Positions 25,301 to 34,059 of a stretch of DNA of 64,000 nt are shown piece after piece (within the stretch, counting starts at the first letter, position 1; each line of letters starts with the position of its first letter). The position numbers and the translations under genes are program-made. The stretch is from Propionibacteriaceae bacterium P6A17. GTDB taxonomy: Bacteria; Actinomycetota; Actinomycetes; Propionibacteriales; Propionibacteriaceae. The notes under the pieces are model-generated. The model was given only the letters and a program-made list of their open reading frames with translations. It was not told where the DNA came from and did no database searches. The stretch covers positions 62,001 to 126,000 of the forward strand of contig JHVD01000008.1 of NCBI GenBank assembly GCA_000619965.1, in the 5' to 3' direction.

Positions 25301-25857
25301 CGATGACGGCCCGACATCAGTTCCTCGCCGAGCAACTGGAGGATCTGCGGCAGACGCGCGCGGACCTCGTCGACATCGTGCGGCAGGTCGACGCGAAGGT
25401 CCAAGAGGTCTTCGAGCAGGCCTACGTCGACGTCGAGCAGGCGTTCCAGCAGGTCTTCGAGCGGCTGTTCCCTGGCGGGCAGGGCAGGCTCGTCCTCACG
25501 GATCCGGGCGACTGGCTCAACACCGGGGTCGACGTCGAGGCGCGTCCCGCCGGCAAGCAGGTGAAGCGGCTGTCGCTGCTGTCGGGTGGCGAGCGCTCGC
25601 TGGTGGCGGTGGCATTCCTCTTCGCCCTGTTCATCGCCCGCCCGAGCCCGTTCTACATTCTCGACGAGGTGGAGGCGGCCCTCGACGACGCCAACCTCGG
25701 CCGCCTGCTTGGCATCTACGAGGAGCTGCGGGAGGTGTCGCAGCTGCTCGTCATCACGCACCAGAAGCGCACGATGGAGATCGCGGACTGCCTCTACGGC
25801 GTCACGATGCGTGGCGACGGCATTTCCACCGTAGTCAGCCAGCGACTGCACGACTGA
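22327..25857 (+). CDS. smc: Chromosome segregation protein SMC
   Basis: ATPase that loops and compacts the chromosome with ScpAB. It is 1176 aa, full length: N-terminal head with Walker A GPNGSGKS (31-38), two long coiled coils, hinge (about 500-640, DGVLGRLSDLI and AALGAAAEAVVV), and C-terminal head with signature LSGGERS (about 1083) and Walker B YILDEVEAALD. The GTG start at 22327 encodes MYLKQLTLRGFKSFA, the canonical SMC N-terminus. ftsY, which often follows smc, is here separated by about 9 kb of inserted genes. Confidence 0.98.
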   Translation: MYLKQLTLRGFKSFASATTLVFEPGITCVVGPNGSGKSNVVDALAWVMGEQGAKTLRGGKMEDVIFAGTSKRAPLGRAEVELTIDNSDGALPIEYSEVRITRTMFRSGGSEYQINGAPARLLDVQELLSDSGIGREMHVIVGQGQLDAILQATPESRRGFIEEAAGVLKHRKRKEKALRKLDATKANLERLQDLVGELQRQLKPLGRQAQAARKAAIIQAELRDAKARLLADDLSAAQQTLAAELADERAMAEARARAEQAVRDALAGEEDAERALKEAAARYDRAQETWYGLAALRERVQSTITVAAERARMGDNQPQLDVGGRDPEQLETEAKEAREREQRLRSDVEAANSALTDATLRRGGAEKAHAEAEAAYSAALRAVADRREGIARLTGRVGSVKSRLQASGEEVARLERRRDEARTRAEEAAKQYRATEASLAGLGADESDLDATYERAVEALDDARAALESVQSRETELERQRTATQARVDALRLLTQRKDGHAALLDAGDGVLGRLSDLITVEAGWEAAIAAALGAAAEAVVVAGMSDASRSLERLAAEDLGRASLVVAGAHGPSPTTTRGRAATSVVRADDTVAGAVAWLLRDVVLAEDATEAKDVVGEGGLTAVTRAGDVYRAWLVDGGSAKAPSLIEVSAQLADAEEELVGQRHALERLRFEHEQHADALAEAERDEAAALERLHASDAAMAAVADQLNAHRQTQAGATKEAERLEEAIAQALHSRVRDEEQLAELEQRLEAASGEGEHEEPDPTQRDELALAARLARQKEMDARLRLRTAEEQAKAVAGRAESLLRAAQHERQSRAKAKARLEQIQREARVAQAVLDAARVVAERVEHARQQATRERDLADEARRAAEAATTSARHASKAASAHLDELVKGAHRDEMHRIEYRMRIEQLTEKALSELGLEPEVLVAEYGPQERVPVLTRPDGTALQEGDPVPDPVPYVRAEQEKRLHAAERNLQVLGRVNPLALEEFDAMTARHQFLAEQLEDLRQTRADLVDIVRQVDAKVQEVFEQAYVDVEQAFQQVFERLFPGGQGRLVLTDPGDWLNTGVDVEARPAGKQVKRLSLLSGGERSLVAVAFLFALFIARPSPFYILDEVEAALDDANLGRLLGIYEELREVSQLLVITHQKRTMEIADCLYGVTMRGDGISTVVSQRLHD

Positions 25858-25903
25858 GTGGAAGCCTCGGCCAGTGGCCCGGACTCCGTGCCATGATGCC
25901 GCC

Positions 25904-26020
25904 ATGAGACTCGGCGCACCCCTTGGAACAGTCGGTGTCTGGGCCGTCGGAGGCGCGCTGCTCGGCAGCGCCGCGGTGCAGGGCTCCATCGTCGCGACGA
26001 CGACCCGCGCCCTGCCCTAG
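25904..26020 (+). pseudogene. N-terminal fragment cut off by an in-frame amber codon
   Basis: An ATG at 25904 opens 38 codons encoding a hydrophobic segment (VGVWAVGGALLGSAAVQGSI) and ends at TAG 26018-26020. The frame continues directly after the stop with another hydrophobic segment, PPFLLAGTLALALGVVLASQ, and then the protein at 26063-27205. The two segments look like the first two membrane helices of one protein split by a single CAG-to-TAG or TGG-to-TAG change. A sequencing error is possible. Confidence 0.6.
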
Positions 26021-26062
26021 CCCCCCTTCCTGCTCGCCGGGACGCTGGCCCTCGCGCTGGGC

Positions 26063-27205
26063 GTGGTGTTGGCGTCGCAGGCCGAGCGGGGCCGTCGGGT
26101 CGCGCTCGACGCGATTCGGCAGGGACGCGGCGGCGTCTGCCGGCTGGACTCGATCGTCGAGACCGGGGTGCGCAACGACGAGGGCGACCGGCTGCTCGCG
26201 CACGAGTACACCGTCGCCCTCGACGACGAGCGCTGCTACCGCTTCATCCACCAGCGCGTCACGCGGGATCCCAGCCTCGGGGTCCCGCGCCCCGTGGTGC
26301 AGGTGCACCCGGACTCTGCGGCCGTCGAGCCCTGCCCGGCGGGAGTCGTCCCGACGGTGGTGCAGCTCTCGCGTCTGCCGGCGCCCGGGTGGGCGCCGAT
26401 GTGGCCCGCCGTCGCCGACCGTTCTGTGGACGACCCCTACGCCGTGGCCGGACCCCCGGAACGGACGCGCGGGAAGCACCCCTGGGAGCCCGCGCTGGCG
26501 CGGCGCCCTTGGCGCCGCTCGCTGCCCGCGGCGGGGGCGGGGGTCGTCGTCGGGGCGCTGCTGACGACCCTGGCCCTCTGGATGGTGCCGAAGGCTGGGG
26601 GCGCGGATGCGCAGGGCCAGCCGGGTGCTCGGGTCGACGCATCGAGCAGCCAGCCCACGGACCCTGCCGCCACGACGCCGAGCCCGTCGCCGGAGCAGCC
26701 CGAGGCAGGCACCGCTGCGGCGCCCACCCCGTCCGAGGCGCGCTCGACCGTCGGCCCGATCGACACCTTCTCGGAGGCGGGGCTGACGCAGGTGCTGCAG
26801 GAGTTCGAGCGGATGTCCGGCAACGACGAGCTGGCAAGACTGGCCGTGCACGAGCATCTGGTGAAGGCCGACATGCCGATCGAACCGGATTCGGACAAGT
26901 TCGACGAATTCGAATACCACGAACACGGCGGGTTTGCGCGCACCGGTCCCACACTGATCCAGCCTCGCGCAGATCACGACGGGCGATTCCGCCTCGGCGA
27001 CGTGCAGCCGGAGGTGCTCGCCGACGTGATCCGTCGCGCGCCCGGGGACGGCGGCTACGAGGGGCGGCCGCCGTCGCACCTCATCGTCCAGCACATGCGG
27101 CGGGTGGACGACGCGCCGGTGATTCGGGTCTACGTGGGCGACGACTACGGCGATGCGATGGTGACGTATTCCCTCGATGGCGAGCTCATCGACGTGTACC
27201 GCTGA
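26063..27205 (+). CDS. Membrane protein of unknown function, probably N-terminally truncated
   Basis: The open frame after the amber codon at 26018 encodes 380 aa from GTG 26063, which has no ribosome site. Visible parts are the end of a hydrophobic helix, a soluble region with paired Cys, a second membrane helix (AAGAGVVVGALLTTLALWM), a Ser/Pro/Thr/Ala linker, and a C-terminal acidic domain with DKFDEFEYHEHGGF and VIRVYVGDDYGDAMVTY. No family was recognised. If the upstream fragment belongs to it, the intact protein would start at 25904 and have three membrane helices. It is convergent with glpK. Confidence 0.6.
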   Translation: MVLASQAERGRRVALDAIRQGRGGVCRLDSIVETGVRNDEGDRLLAHEYTVALDDERCYRFIHQRVTRDPSLGVPRPVVQVHPDSAAVEPCPAGVVPTVVQLSRLPAPGWAPMWPAVADRSVDDPYAVAGPPERTRGKHPWEPALARRPWRRSLPAAGAGVVVGALLTTLALWMVPKAGGADAQGQPGARVDASSSQPTDPAATTPSPSPEQPEAGTAAAPTPSEARSTVGPIDTFSEAGLTQVLQEFERMSGNDELARLAVHEHLVKADMPIEPDSDKFDEFEYHEHGGFARTGPTLIQPRADHDGRFRLGDVQPEVLADVIRRAPGDGGYEGRPPSHLIVQHMRRVDDAPVIRVYVGDDYGDAMVTYSLDGELIDVYR

Positions 27206-27224
27206 GCCCCGGCCCCCGAACACG

Positions 27225-27285
27225 ACGCGTCCCCCGAGTCTGCGACGAGCCCATGGTGGGCCAGGTCGAGAGCCGGGGGACGCGT
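27225..27285. terminator. Terminator between the unknown membrane protein and glpK
   Basis: ACGCGTCCCCCG (27225-27236) pairs with CGGGGGACGCGT (27274-27285); the loop contains a smaller hairpin (GCCCA/TGGGC). It serves two convergent genes. Confidence 0.65.
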
Positions 27286-27299
27286 TGCGTCTTCAGACG

Positions 27300-28820
27300 T
27301 CAGCGGACGTCGTCGTCAACCCACTCGAACGTGCGGGTGACGGCCTTCTTCCACAGGCGGTACTGGCGGTCGCGCTCGTCGGCGTCCATCTTGGGCGTCC
27401 AGCGCTTGTCCTCGGCCCAGTTGTCGATGACGTCCTGCTCGCCCGACCAGAAGCCGACGGCGATGCCGGCCGCGTAGGCCGCACCGAGGGCGGTGGTCTC
27501 CGCGACGACGGGGCGCACCACGTCGACGTCCAGCTGGTCGGCCTGGAACTGCATCAGCAGCTCGTTGGCGGTCATGCCGCCGTCGACCTTGAGCTCGGCG
27601 AGCTTCACGCCGGAGTCCGCCTCCATGGCGTCGAGCACCTCGCGGGTCTGGAAGGCGGTGGCCTCCAGCACGGCGCGGGCGATGTGGCCGCGGTTGACGA
27701 ATCGGGTGAGGCCGACGATGGCGCCGCGGGCGTCGGACTTCCAGTAGGGCGCGAACAGGCCCGAGAAGGCGGGCACGAAGTAGGCGCCGCCGTTGTCCTC
27801 GACGGTCTGGGCCAGCTGCTCGACCTCAGGAGCGGAGTCGAACATGCGCAGGTTGTCGCGCAGCCACTGCACCAGCGAACCGGTCACGGCGATGGAGCCC
27901 TCGAGCGCGTAGACGGGGGCCTGATCGCCGATCTTGTAGCAGAGCGTGGTGAGCAGGCCGTTCTTGCTCGGGACGGGCTCGGTGCCGGTGTTCATGAGCA
28001 TGAAGTTGCCGGTGCCGTAGGTGTTCTTCGCCATGCCGGGCTCGAAACAGGCCTGTCCGAAGGTGGCGGCCTGCTGGTCGCCCAGGATGCCGGAGATCGG
28101 GATACCGACGAGCATCCCCTGCTGCCGGCCATAGCCGTAGACCTCGGCGGAGGACTTGATCTCGGGGAGCATCGACATCGGGATCGTCATGTCGGCGCAG
28201 ATGTCCTCGGCCCACGAGAGGGTCTTGAGGTCCATGAGCAGGGTGCGGGAGGCGTTGGTGACGTCGGTGACGTGCACGCCACCCTCGACACCGCCGGTCA
28301 TGTTCCACAGCACCCAGGTGTCCATGGTGCCCATGATGAGGTCGCCGGCCTCGGCGCGCTCACGGGCGCCCTCGACGTTGTCGAGGATCCACTTCACCTT
28401 GGGGCCACAGAAGTAGGTGGCCAGCGGCAGACCGACGCGGTCCTTGTACTTGTCCTGGCCGACTTCGCCGCCCAGCTCCTCGACGATCTTGGCGGTGCGG
28501 GTGTCCTGCCAGACGATGGCGTTGTAGACGGGCTCGCCGGTGTTCTTGTCCCACACGACGGTCGTCTCGCGCTGGTTCGTGATGCCGACGGCGGCCAGGT
28601 TGGTGCTGTTGAGCTCGGCCTTGCTGAGCGCGGTGGCGACGACCTCCCGCACGTTGGTCCAGACCTCCATCGGGTCGTGCTCGACCCAGCCGGCGCGCGG
28701 GAAGATCTGCTCGTGTTCCTTCTGGCCCACGGAGACGACGGTGCCTGCGTGGTCGAAGATGATGGCGCGGGTGCTCGTCGTGCCCTGGTCGACGGCGAGT
28801 ACGTACTTCTGATCGGTCAT
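27300..28820 (-). CDS. glpK: Glycerol kinase
   Basis: Phosphorylates glycerol to sn-glycerol 3-phosphate with ATP. It is 506 aa, family size. FGGY-kinase motifs: phosphate loop DQGTTSTR (11-18), [12 protein letters not shown], and [19 protein letters not shown] in the C-terminal half. It lies 35 bp downstream of glpF and is probably co-transcribed with it. The product feeds GlpABC encoded just upstream. Confidence 0.97.
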   Translation of the reverse strand: MTDQKYVLAVDQGTTSTRAIIFDHAGTVVSVGQKEHEQIFPRAGWVEHDPMEVWTNVREVVATALSKAELNSTNLAAVGITNQRETTVVWDKNTGEPVYNAIVWQDTRTAKIVEELGGEVGQDKYKDRVGLPLATYFCGPKVKWILDNVEGARERAEAGDLIMGTMDTWVLWNMTGGVEGGVHVTDVTNASRTLLMDLKTLSWAEDICADMTIPMSMLPEIKSSAEVYGYGRQQGMLVGIPISGILGDQQAATFGQACFEPGMAKNTYGTGNFMLMNTGTEPVPSKNGLLTTLCYKIGDQAPVYALEGSIAVTGSLVQWLRDNLRMFDSAPEVEQLAQTVEDNGGAYFVPAFSGLFAPYWKSDARGAIVGLTRFVNRGHIARAVLEATAFQTREVLDAMEADSGVKLAELKVDGGMTANELLMQFQADQLDVDVVRPVVAETTALGAAYAAGIAVGFWSGEQDVIDNWAEDKRWTPKMDADERDRQYRLWKKAVTRTFEWVDDDVR

Positions 28821-28855
28821 TGATTCAATCCTTCAACGTGTACGGAAAGGGGTGG

Positions 28856-29608
28856 TCAGGGGAGCAGCACACCGGCGCAGAGGCCAGCGAGCACGCCGCC
28901 GATGAGCGGGCCCACGACGGGCACCCAGGAGTAGCCCCAGTCGGAGCCGCCCTTGCCCTTGATCGGAAGGATGGCGTGCATGATGCGGGGGCCGAGGTCA
29001 CGGACCGGGTTGATCGCGTACCCGGTGGGGCCGCCGAGCGCGATGCCGATGACGACGATGAGGAGCGCGACGCCGAACGCGCCGAGCCAGCCGAGGTTGG
29101 CCGGGCCGACGCCTGCCGCATCGGTGGTGTGGGTCGTGTACTTGCCTGCGGCGATGATGACGAAGACGAGGACGAAGGTGCCGATGGCCTCGGTGATGGT
29201 GTTCCACAGGGGGTTGCGGATCGCGGGAGCGGTCGAGAAGACGCCGAGCTTGTTGGCCGGGTCCGGCTCCTCGTCGAAGTGCTGCTTGTAGGCCAGCCAG
29301 CAGAAGAAGGCACCGAGCATGGCGCCCAGCATCTGGCCCAGCAGGTACCCGGCGATCTCGGCGCCCGAGAACTTCGTGCCGCTGGCCATCAACCCGAACG
29401 TCACGGCGGGGTTGAGGTGGCCGCCGGACTTGTAGGACACGAGGACGCCCATCATCACCGCGAGGCCCCAGCCCCAGTTGATGAACAGGAAGCCTGCCCC
29501 GTTGCCCTTCGACTTCACGAGCACTGCGCTCGCGACGGTGCCGCCACCGAGCAGCAGCAGCATCGTCGTGCCGACCAGCTCGGAGAGGAAGATGGTTGCG
29601 AAATCCAT
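28856..29608 (-). CDS. glpF: Glycerol uptake facilitator (aquaglyceroporin)
   Basis: Passive glycerol channel, 250 aa, six membrane helices and two half-helices. The first motif is NPA at N66-A68 (HLNPAVTFG). The second is NPV at N200-V202, followed by R203-D204 (INPVRDLGPR), where E. coli GlpF has NPARD; the selectivity arginine is kept. The start is the ATG at 29606-29608 (MDFATIFLSE), with GGAG 8 nt upstream; an upstream in-frame ATG at 29626 lacks a ribosome site. Confidence 0.95.
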   Translation of the reverse strand: MDFATIFLSELVGTTMLLLLGGGTVASAVLVKSKGNGAGFLFINWGWGLAVMMGVLVSYKSGGHLNPAVTFGLMASGTKFSGAEIAGYLLGQMLGAMLGAFFCWLAYKQHFDEEPDPANKLGVFSTAPAIRNPLWNTITEAIGTFVLVFVIIAAGKYTTHTTDAAGVGPANLGWLGAFGVALLIVVIGIALGGPTGYAINPVRDLGPRIMHAILPIKGKGGSDWGYSWVPVVGPLIGGVLAGLCAGVLLP

Positions 29609-29785
29609 GGTGGATGCTCCATTCATGACTGCGTTGTCATGGCCGCCCCGATTGGAACGACCAACTGCCTCGATTCCACCACGCCAAGGCACCGCCCCGT
29701 CTGCCGATGAACGTTCGTGCGGCCTCGATCCAGGCGCCGTGCATTTGCTCAGCAACTAGGCCCGATTCGCGCCTGGACGACGAGA
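29609..29785 (-). promoter_or_regulatory. glpFK promoter region with possible regulator sites
   Basis: No gene seen. It contains TGAACGTTCGTGC (29708-29720), which includes the palindrome GAACGTTC, and a second CGTGCA at 29738-29743. The first resembles the repeats upstream of glpA (11 of 13 positions match one of them). A shared operator is plausible but the match is modest. Confidence 0.35.
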
Positions 29786-29817
29786 ACGCCCGGTCCGCGC
29801 GGGCGCGAACCGGGCGT
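29786..29817 (-). terminator. Second hairpin after glpC
   Basis: ACGCCCGGT (29786-29794) pairs with ACCGGGCGT (29809-29817). It lies behind the first glpC terminator, giving a tandem. Confidence 0.5.
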
Positions 29818-29843
29818 CGAGGACCCTGGCCGTGGACGGATGG

Positions 29844-29881
29844 CCGGATGGGGCGGCCCCCAACGCCGCCGCCCCATCCGG
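29844..29881 (-). terminator. Terminator of glpABC
   Basis: A perfect 14-bp stem CCGGATGGGGCGGC (29844-29857) with GCCGCCCCATCCGG (29868-29881), 10 nt downstream of the glpC stop. It separates glpABC from glpFK. Confidence 0.75.
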
Positions 29882-29890
29882 AGCCTCCGG

Positions 29891-31144
29891 TCAGCCCTCG
29901 GACAGGCCGAGGGCGCGGTGGACGAGGACGATGGGATGCACCGTGTCCACCTTGGTCTCGTGGGCGATCTGCCAGCGGCACGTCTCCGTGTCGCAAGCGA
30001 CGAGTCCCTCGTTGGTGCGGTCGATCATGTCGAACAGTGGCTGGCCGACGGCACGGGCCACTGCGTTCTTCTCCTTCTTCAGCGCGTAGGTGCCTGCGAC
30101 GCCGCAGCAGGTGGCGTTGGAGTCGACCACCTTGAGCCCCGGGATCAGCCGCAGCAGGTCGGAGGCGGGCGCCCCCATGCCCTGGCTGCGCACCTGGCAG
30201 GGCTGGTGGTAGGGCAACTGCATCTCGATCGGCCGGAAGTCGAAGTCGAGCTCGCCGGCCTCGTGGCGCTCCATCAGGAATTCGGAGATGTCATAGGAGC
30301 GCACGCCCACCTCGTCGAGGATGGGGTCGTCGACGCCGAGGTAGTGCTTCGCCTCGTGCTTCAGCATGCCGACGCAGGAGCCGGCCGTCGAGACGACGGG
30401 GAGGTCCTTGCCCGCCGCGGCGAGCGCGCGCGCCAGATCGAGGATCGCCTTCGTCGCCTGATCGAACAGACCATTGCTCTGGGCGGCCAGGCCGCAGCAG
30501 CCCTGCGGCGGGACCAGGACCTCGTAGCCCAAGTGCTCGAGCACCTCGATGGCACACTTCGCGGCCTCGACCTCGAAGTAGGCACCGGCGCAGCCGTGGA
30601 AGTAGACGACGCTGCCGCGCGTCGGAGCCTTGCTCGGCTTCGGGCGCTTCTTCAGCCAGCCATGCAGCGACTGCGACTGCGCGGGCGGCATCGCGGCGTC
30701 GGCGGATACGCCGAACGTCGCCTCCATGACCTTGCGAATCGGGCGATTGCCGAGCGCGGCGTTCGCCAACGGCGCGACGGGGGTCATCGCCTTGCCCATG
30801 AGGGTCGTCTGGGTGAGCAGCACGTCGCGGATCGGCCCGCCGTGCTCGGCGCGCTTGACGGCCTTCGCGAGCGAGATGATCTCGGCCACCTGGACGCCCT
30901 GCGGGCACACGACGGTGCAGGTGCCGCAGCTCGAGCACCAGTCGATCGAGTGGTCCACCGACGCGCCGTCGCGGTAGCGCTCACCCTGCGGGCCGGAGTA
31001 CTTCGGGCCGCCGAAGAGGGGTTGCACGCCCATCACGGGGCAGGCGGTCTCGCAGATCGTGCACTTGACGCAGTGGTCGAGGCTCACGCGCCGCAGTTCG
31101 TTGTCGAGCCGCTCCTGCAGCTCCGCTGCACGCTTCCTGCTCAT
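29891..31144 (-). CDS. glpC: Anaerobic glycerol-3-phosphate dehydrogenase subunit C
   Basis: Iron-sulfur subunit that carries electrons from GlpAB to menaquinone and tethers the complex to the membrane. It is 417 aa. Two [4Fe-4S] motifs: C25, C28, C31, C35 and C70, C73, C76, C80. Two CCG domains follow (around GCCGLAAQ and TCCGVAGTY), as in heterodisulfide-reductase-like proteins. The ATG overlaps the glpB stop by 4 bp. Confidence 0.95.
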   Translation of the reverse strand: MSRKRAAELQERLDNELRRVSLDHCVKCTICETACPVMGVQPLFGGPKYSGPQGERYRDGASVDHSIDWCSSCGTCTVVCPQGVQVAEIISLAKAVKRAEHGGPIRDVLLTQTTLMGKAMTPVAPLANAALGNRPIRKVMEATFGVSADAAMPPAQSQSLHGWLKKRPKPSKAPTRGSVVYFHGCAGAYFEVEAAKCAIEVLEHLGYEVLVPPQGCCGLAAQSNGLFDQATKAILDLARALAAAGKDLPVVSTAGSCVGMLKHEAKHYLGVDDPILDEVGVRSYDISEFLMERHEAGELDFDFRPIEMQLPYHQPCQVRSQGMGAPASDLLRLIPGLKVVDSNATCCGVAGTYALKKEKNAVARAVGQPLFDMIDRTNEGLVACDTETCRWQIAHETKVDTVHPIVLVHRALGLSEG

Positions 31145-32367
31145 CGGGCACCTCCAAGGATCGATTCGGCTGCACGCCAGGCGCTGGCGACGGCGATGCC
31201 GTCCCCGGACTTCTCGCGCGCCCGCTGGGCGCCGGCGAGGATCCCGCCGGCGACGTGCAGGTTGGTGTGGACGGGGCCGTCCAGGCCCAGGGGGCGCATG
31301 TCGGCGTCGACGAGGACGCCCACCTCGAACAGCGGCTGCGGGGCGCCCACCTCCGGCTCCGTGAGTCCGGCCAGGGAGTCGACCGTCAGCGGCAGCCCGA
31401 ACAGCCGTTCGGTGATGACGCCGTGCGAGTCCACCCCGAGCCCGCCGGACTCGAAGCCACCCGGTGCGTGCACCACGGCGTCACAGCGGATGTGCTTGGA
31501 ATGCCCCGCCGATGCGACCTCGATGCCCGTGATGCGCCCATCCTCGTGGGTGAATCCCGTGGCCAGCGAGCCCTGCACGTGGCGCAGCCCGAGGGCACGC
31601 GCGTCGTCGAGCAGACGCTGGAACATGCGCAGCCCTGGAATGGACGGGGGCTGCATCGCCACCTCGGCAGCCGGGCGCCCCAGCGCCGCGACGAAGTCGT
31701 CCCAGGCGCCGGGATCGTCGAGCCCGACGATCCCTGGGACCAGCACGACGTCCGCGGTGCCGGCCGCGGCGGCCACGGCCGAGGCAAAGCGTCTGCGGGT
31801 GGCGGCATCGTCGAGCGCCCGCGCGAAGTGCACTGGCGACGGATCCTGCTCGCCGTCGCGCGCCTCGAAGTCCACGAGCCCGAAGCCGGCGCGGAGCTCG
31901 CGGCCGTCGAAGACCGTGCGGTCGAGGTTGCCGGCGATGAGCGCGGCGGGGAAGTCCTTGACCTGCTGGACGCCGATCACCGCGAACGTGGTGTGGTCAC
32001 GGACGTCGCCGGCCGCGAGCGACGCCCACGCGAGTGCCGTCGGACGAATCGCGCCGGCCGCCGTCGGGAGCTGCAGATTCGTCGCCGGGCTGCCGACGAG
32101 CCCCAGCCGCTGGCCCAGCCACGAGACGGACTCGCGCACGGTGGCCGTGCCCAGGACGGCGTAAGGATGGTCCCCGGGCAGCGCCCCCAACACTTCCAAC
32201 GGCCGCGTGACCCGCGACGGGCGATAGCCCAGCACGTCGATGCTGCCCTGGGACAGCGCCAACCCACCGGGGCCCTTGGACACGAGCGTCACGTCGACGC
32301 CAGCCTCCAGCAACCTGATGGAGGCCGTCAGCCCTGCGAGCCCGGCTCCGATCACCACCGTCCTCAT
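31141..32367 (-). CDS. glpB: Anaerobic glycerol-3-phosphate dehydrogenase subunit B
   Basis: FMN/FAD-type flavoprotein subunit of the GlpABC complex, 408 aa. The N-terminal dinucleotide fold is VVIGAGLAGLTASIRLLEAG, followed by VSKGPGGLALSQGSIDVLGY, which is typical of GlpB. ATGA overlaps with both glpA and glpC indicate a tightly coupled operon. Confidence 0.93.
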   Translation of the reverse strand: MRTVVIGAGLAGLTASIRLLEAGVDVTLVSKGPGGLALSQGSIDVLGYRPSRVTRPLEVLGALPGDHPYAVLGTATVRESVSWLGQRLGLVGSPATNLQLPTAAGAIRPTALAWASLAAGDVRDHTTFAVIGVQQVKDFPAALIAGNLDRTVFDGRELRAGFGLVDFEARDGEQDPSPVHFARALDDAATRRRFASAVAAAAGTADVVLVPGIVGLDDPGAWDDFVAALGRPAAEVAMQPPSIPGLRMFQRLLDDARALGLRHVQGSLATGFTHEDGRITGIEVASAGHSKHIRCDAVVHAPGGFESGGLGVDSHGVITERLFGLPLTVDSLAGLTEPEVGAPQPLFEVGVLVDADMRPLGLDGPVHTNLHVAGGILAGAQRAREKSGDGIAVASAWRAAESILGGAR

Positions 32368-33944
32368 CGCACGCCTCCCTGCGTCGAAGCGGGCACATGC
32401 TCGACGTCGAGCGTGCCCTGACTGATCCACTCGTCGAGCGCCGCCTGGCGGACCTGATCGCCAGCGAGAATCGGTTGCACGCCCTTCCACCTCGAGGCGA
32501 TGAAGTCGGTGAGGAGCTTCGTACCCTTCTCGGCGTCGACCTTGCCCGACGCGCACGCCACCCCGGCTGCCCGCAGCGAGCAGAAGCCACCCTGGCACGG
32601 GCCCATGCCGATGCGCAGTTGCCGGCGGACATCGTCGAGGCTGGCCTCGGGATGGGCCTCGATCTCCCTGCGGAAATCGTCCTCGGAGACCAGCTCGCAC
32701 TCGCACAGCGCACGCGTGTCGGTGCGCGACTCCTCCCTGGCCTTCAGGCGGTCGGTGACCTTGTGCAGCCGCGCGTGCGGCTCGGGCACCGCCTCGTCGG
32801 CGGTGCGGCAGGGGCGCTCGTCGCCGAGCTGCTCGCACATGGCGTCCACGATGTGCTCGGCCATGAGCCGATACGTGGTGAGCTTCCCGCCGCCGATCGT
32901 GAGCAGGCCGCGCAGGCCGTCGTGTTGGGAATGATCGACGATCGACATGCCGCGGCTCATGTGCCGGGTGTCGTCGGCGCTCACTCGCGGATCCTTGATG
33001 AGCGGACGGCTGCCGGCCCACGCGCGCAGCATGCGATGCGTGCGGAAGCCGGGAATCATGTGCTCGCCCGCGTCCAGCATCTGCTGGACCTCCTCGGCAG
33101 GCACGCGGGTGTCGTCGGGATCGTTCACCTTGACGTCGGTGGTGCCGATGATGGAGACGGTGTGGGCGGGCACCAAGATGTCGCCGTCGGTGGGGTAGAC
33201 GAGGCGGTTGACCACCGTGTTCACGATCCGGTGATTCATCGCGATCATGATGCCGCGGCCGGCGACGACGGCCACCGGCTCACAGCCGGCCATCGCGGAC
33301 ACCTGCCCGGCCCACGGGCCCGCACAGTTCAGCACGAAGTTGCAGGCGATCTCGACGTCCTCGCCGTGGCGCACGTCGCGGCAGCGGACGGCGGCGACGT
33401 GGTCCCCGTCGCGCACGATCTCCGTCACGCGGTGGTAGGTGAGGATCTGCGCCCCGTACTCCTGCGCGGAGCGTGCCGCGCCCCAGACGAGCGCCCAGCC
33501 GTCGACGGAGCCGTCGTGCACCTCGACGGCGCGCTGGATGCCGGGGTTGACGCGCGGCTCCCGGCGCAGCGCCTCGGCGACGCCGATCTCCTGCGCGGGC
33601 ACCCCGGTGCGGGCGGCCCCCGCGAGGAACTCATCGGCGAAGGCGGGGTCGTCGCCCGGCAGCGTGACGAAGAATCCCCCGGTGTCCTCGATCGCGCCCG
33701 GCTGGATGCGGCGCAGGATCGCGTTCTCCTCCGCGCATTCGGTGGCGGACTGCGGGTCGCTCACCACGTAGCGGCCCCCCGAGTGCAGGAGCCCATGGAA
33801 ACGGCCGGTCGTGCCGCAGGCGAGATCATCACGTTCGACGAGCACGGCCCGGTAGCCGCGCATTGCGGCGTCGCGCACCACGCCGACGCCCGTCGAGCCT
33901 CCGCCTATCACGACCACATCGGCGCTCAGACGTTGCACCATCAC
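32364..33944 (-). CDS. glpA: Anaerobic glycerol-3-phosphate dehydrogenase subunit A
   Basis: FAD subunit that oxidises glycerol 3-phosphate to dihydroxyacetone phosphate. It is 526 aa. DVVVIGGGSTGVGVVRDAA is the FAD motif; TGRFHGLLHSGGRYVV and the C-terminal Cys-rich part with CECELVSEDD and GMGPCQGGFCSLRAAG (a BFD-like [2Fe-2S] domain) closely follow E. coli GlpA. Start: GTG 33944 or ATG 33941; GGAGAGG precedes both. The operon promoter region upstream holds two 30-bp-spaced direct repeats. Confidence 0.95.
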   Translation of the reverse strand: MMVQRLSADVVVIGGGSTGVGVVRDAAMRGYRAVLVERDDLACGTTGRFHGLLHSGGRYVVSDPQSATECAEENAILRRIQPGAIEDTGGFFVTLPGDDPAFADEFLAGAARTGVPAQEIGVAEALRREPRVNPGIQRAVEVHDGSVDGWALVWGAARSAQEYGAQILTYHRVTEIVRDGDHVAAVRCRDVRHGEDVEIACNFVLNCAGPWAGQVSAMAGCEPVAVVAGRGIMIAMNHRIVNTVVNRLVYPTDGDILVPAHTVSIIGTTDVKVNDPDDTRVPAEEVQQMLDAGEHMIPGFRTHRMLRAWAGSRPLIKDPRVSADDTRHMSRGMSIVDHSQHDGLRGLLTIGGGKLTTYRLMAEHIVDAMCEQLGDERPCRTADEAVPEPHARLHKVTDRLKAREESRTDTRALCECELVSEDDFRREIEAHPEASLDDVRRQLRIGMGPCQGGFCSLRAAGVACASGKVDAEKGTKLLTDFIASRWKGVQPILAGDQVRQAALDEWISQGTLDVEHVPASTQGGVR

Positions 33945-34017
33945 TGATCCTCTCCGGCAGGTGTCGCTGTTGACATTGCCTGCACACCATCCAACCCTTC
34001 ACGTCGGGACCGGGGGC

Positions 34018-34059
34018 GCGATTTGCACGGACGATCAGGAACCGGAGGCGATGTGCACG
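34018..34059 (-). promoter_or_regulatory. Tandem operator candidates upstream of glpA
   Basis: GCGATTTGCACG (34018-34029) and GCGATGTGCACG (34048-34059) are direct repeats differing at one base and exactly 30 bp apart. They lie in the 128-bp gap between the SorC-type regulator gene and glpA. Read on the minus strand, about 16 of 24 aligned bases match. Spacing of about three helical turns suits a multimeric SorC/DeoR-type repressor. Binding is inferred. Confidence 0.5.

Noticed and set aside
21541-25989. A 1482-codon minus-strand open frame opposite gtrA and smc
   Set aside because: Repetitive Arg/Leu/Glu/Val composition without motifs; smc on the other strand is unambiguous.
29609-29890. 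Possible small gene or small RNA in the gap between glpC and glpF
   Set aside because: The gap is explained by two terminators and a promoter region; no frame with coding character or ribosome site was found.
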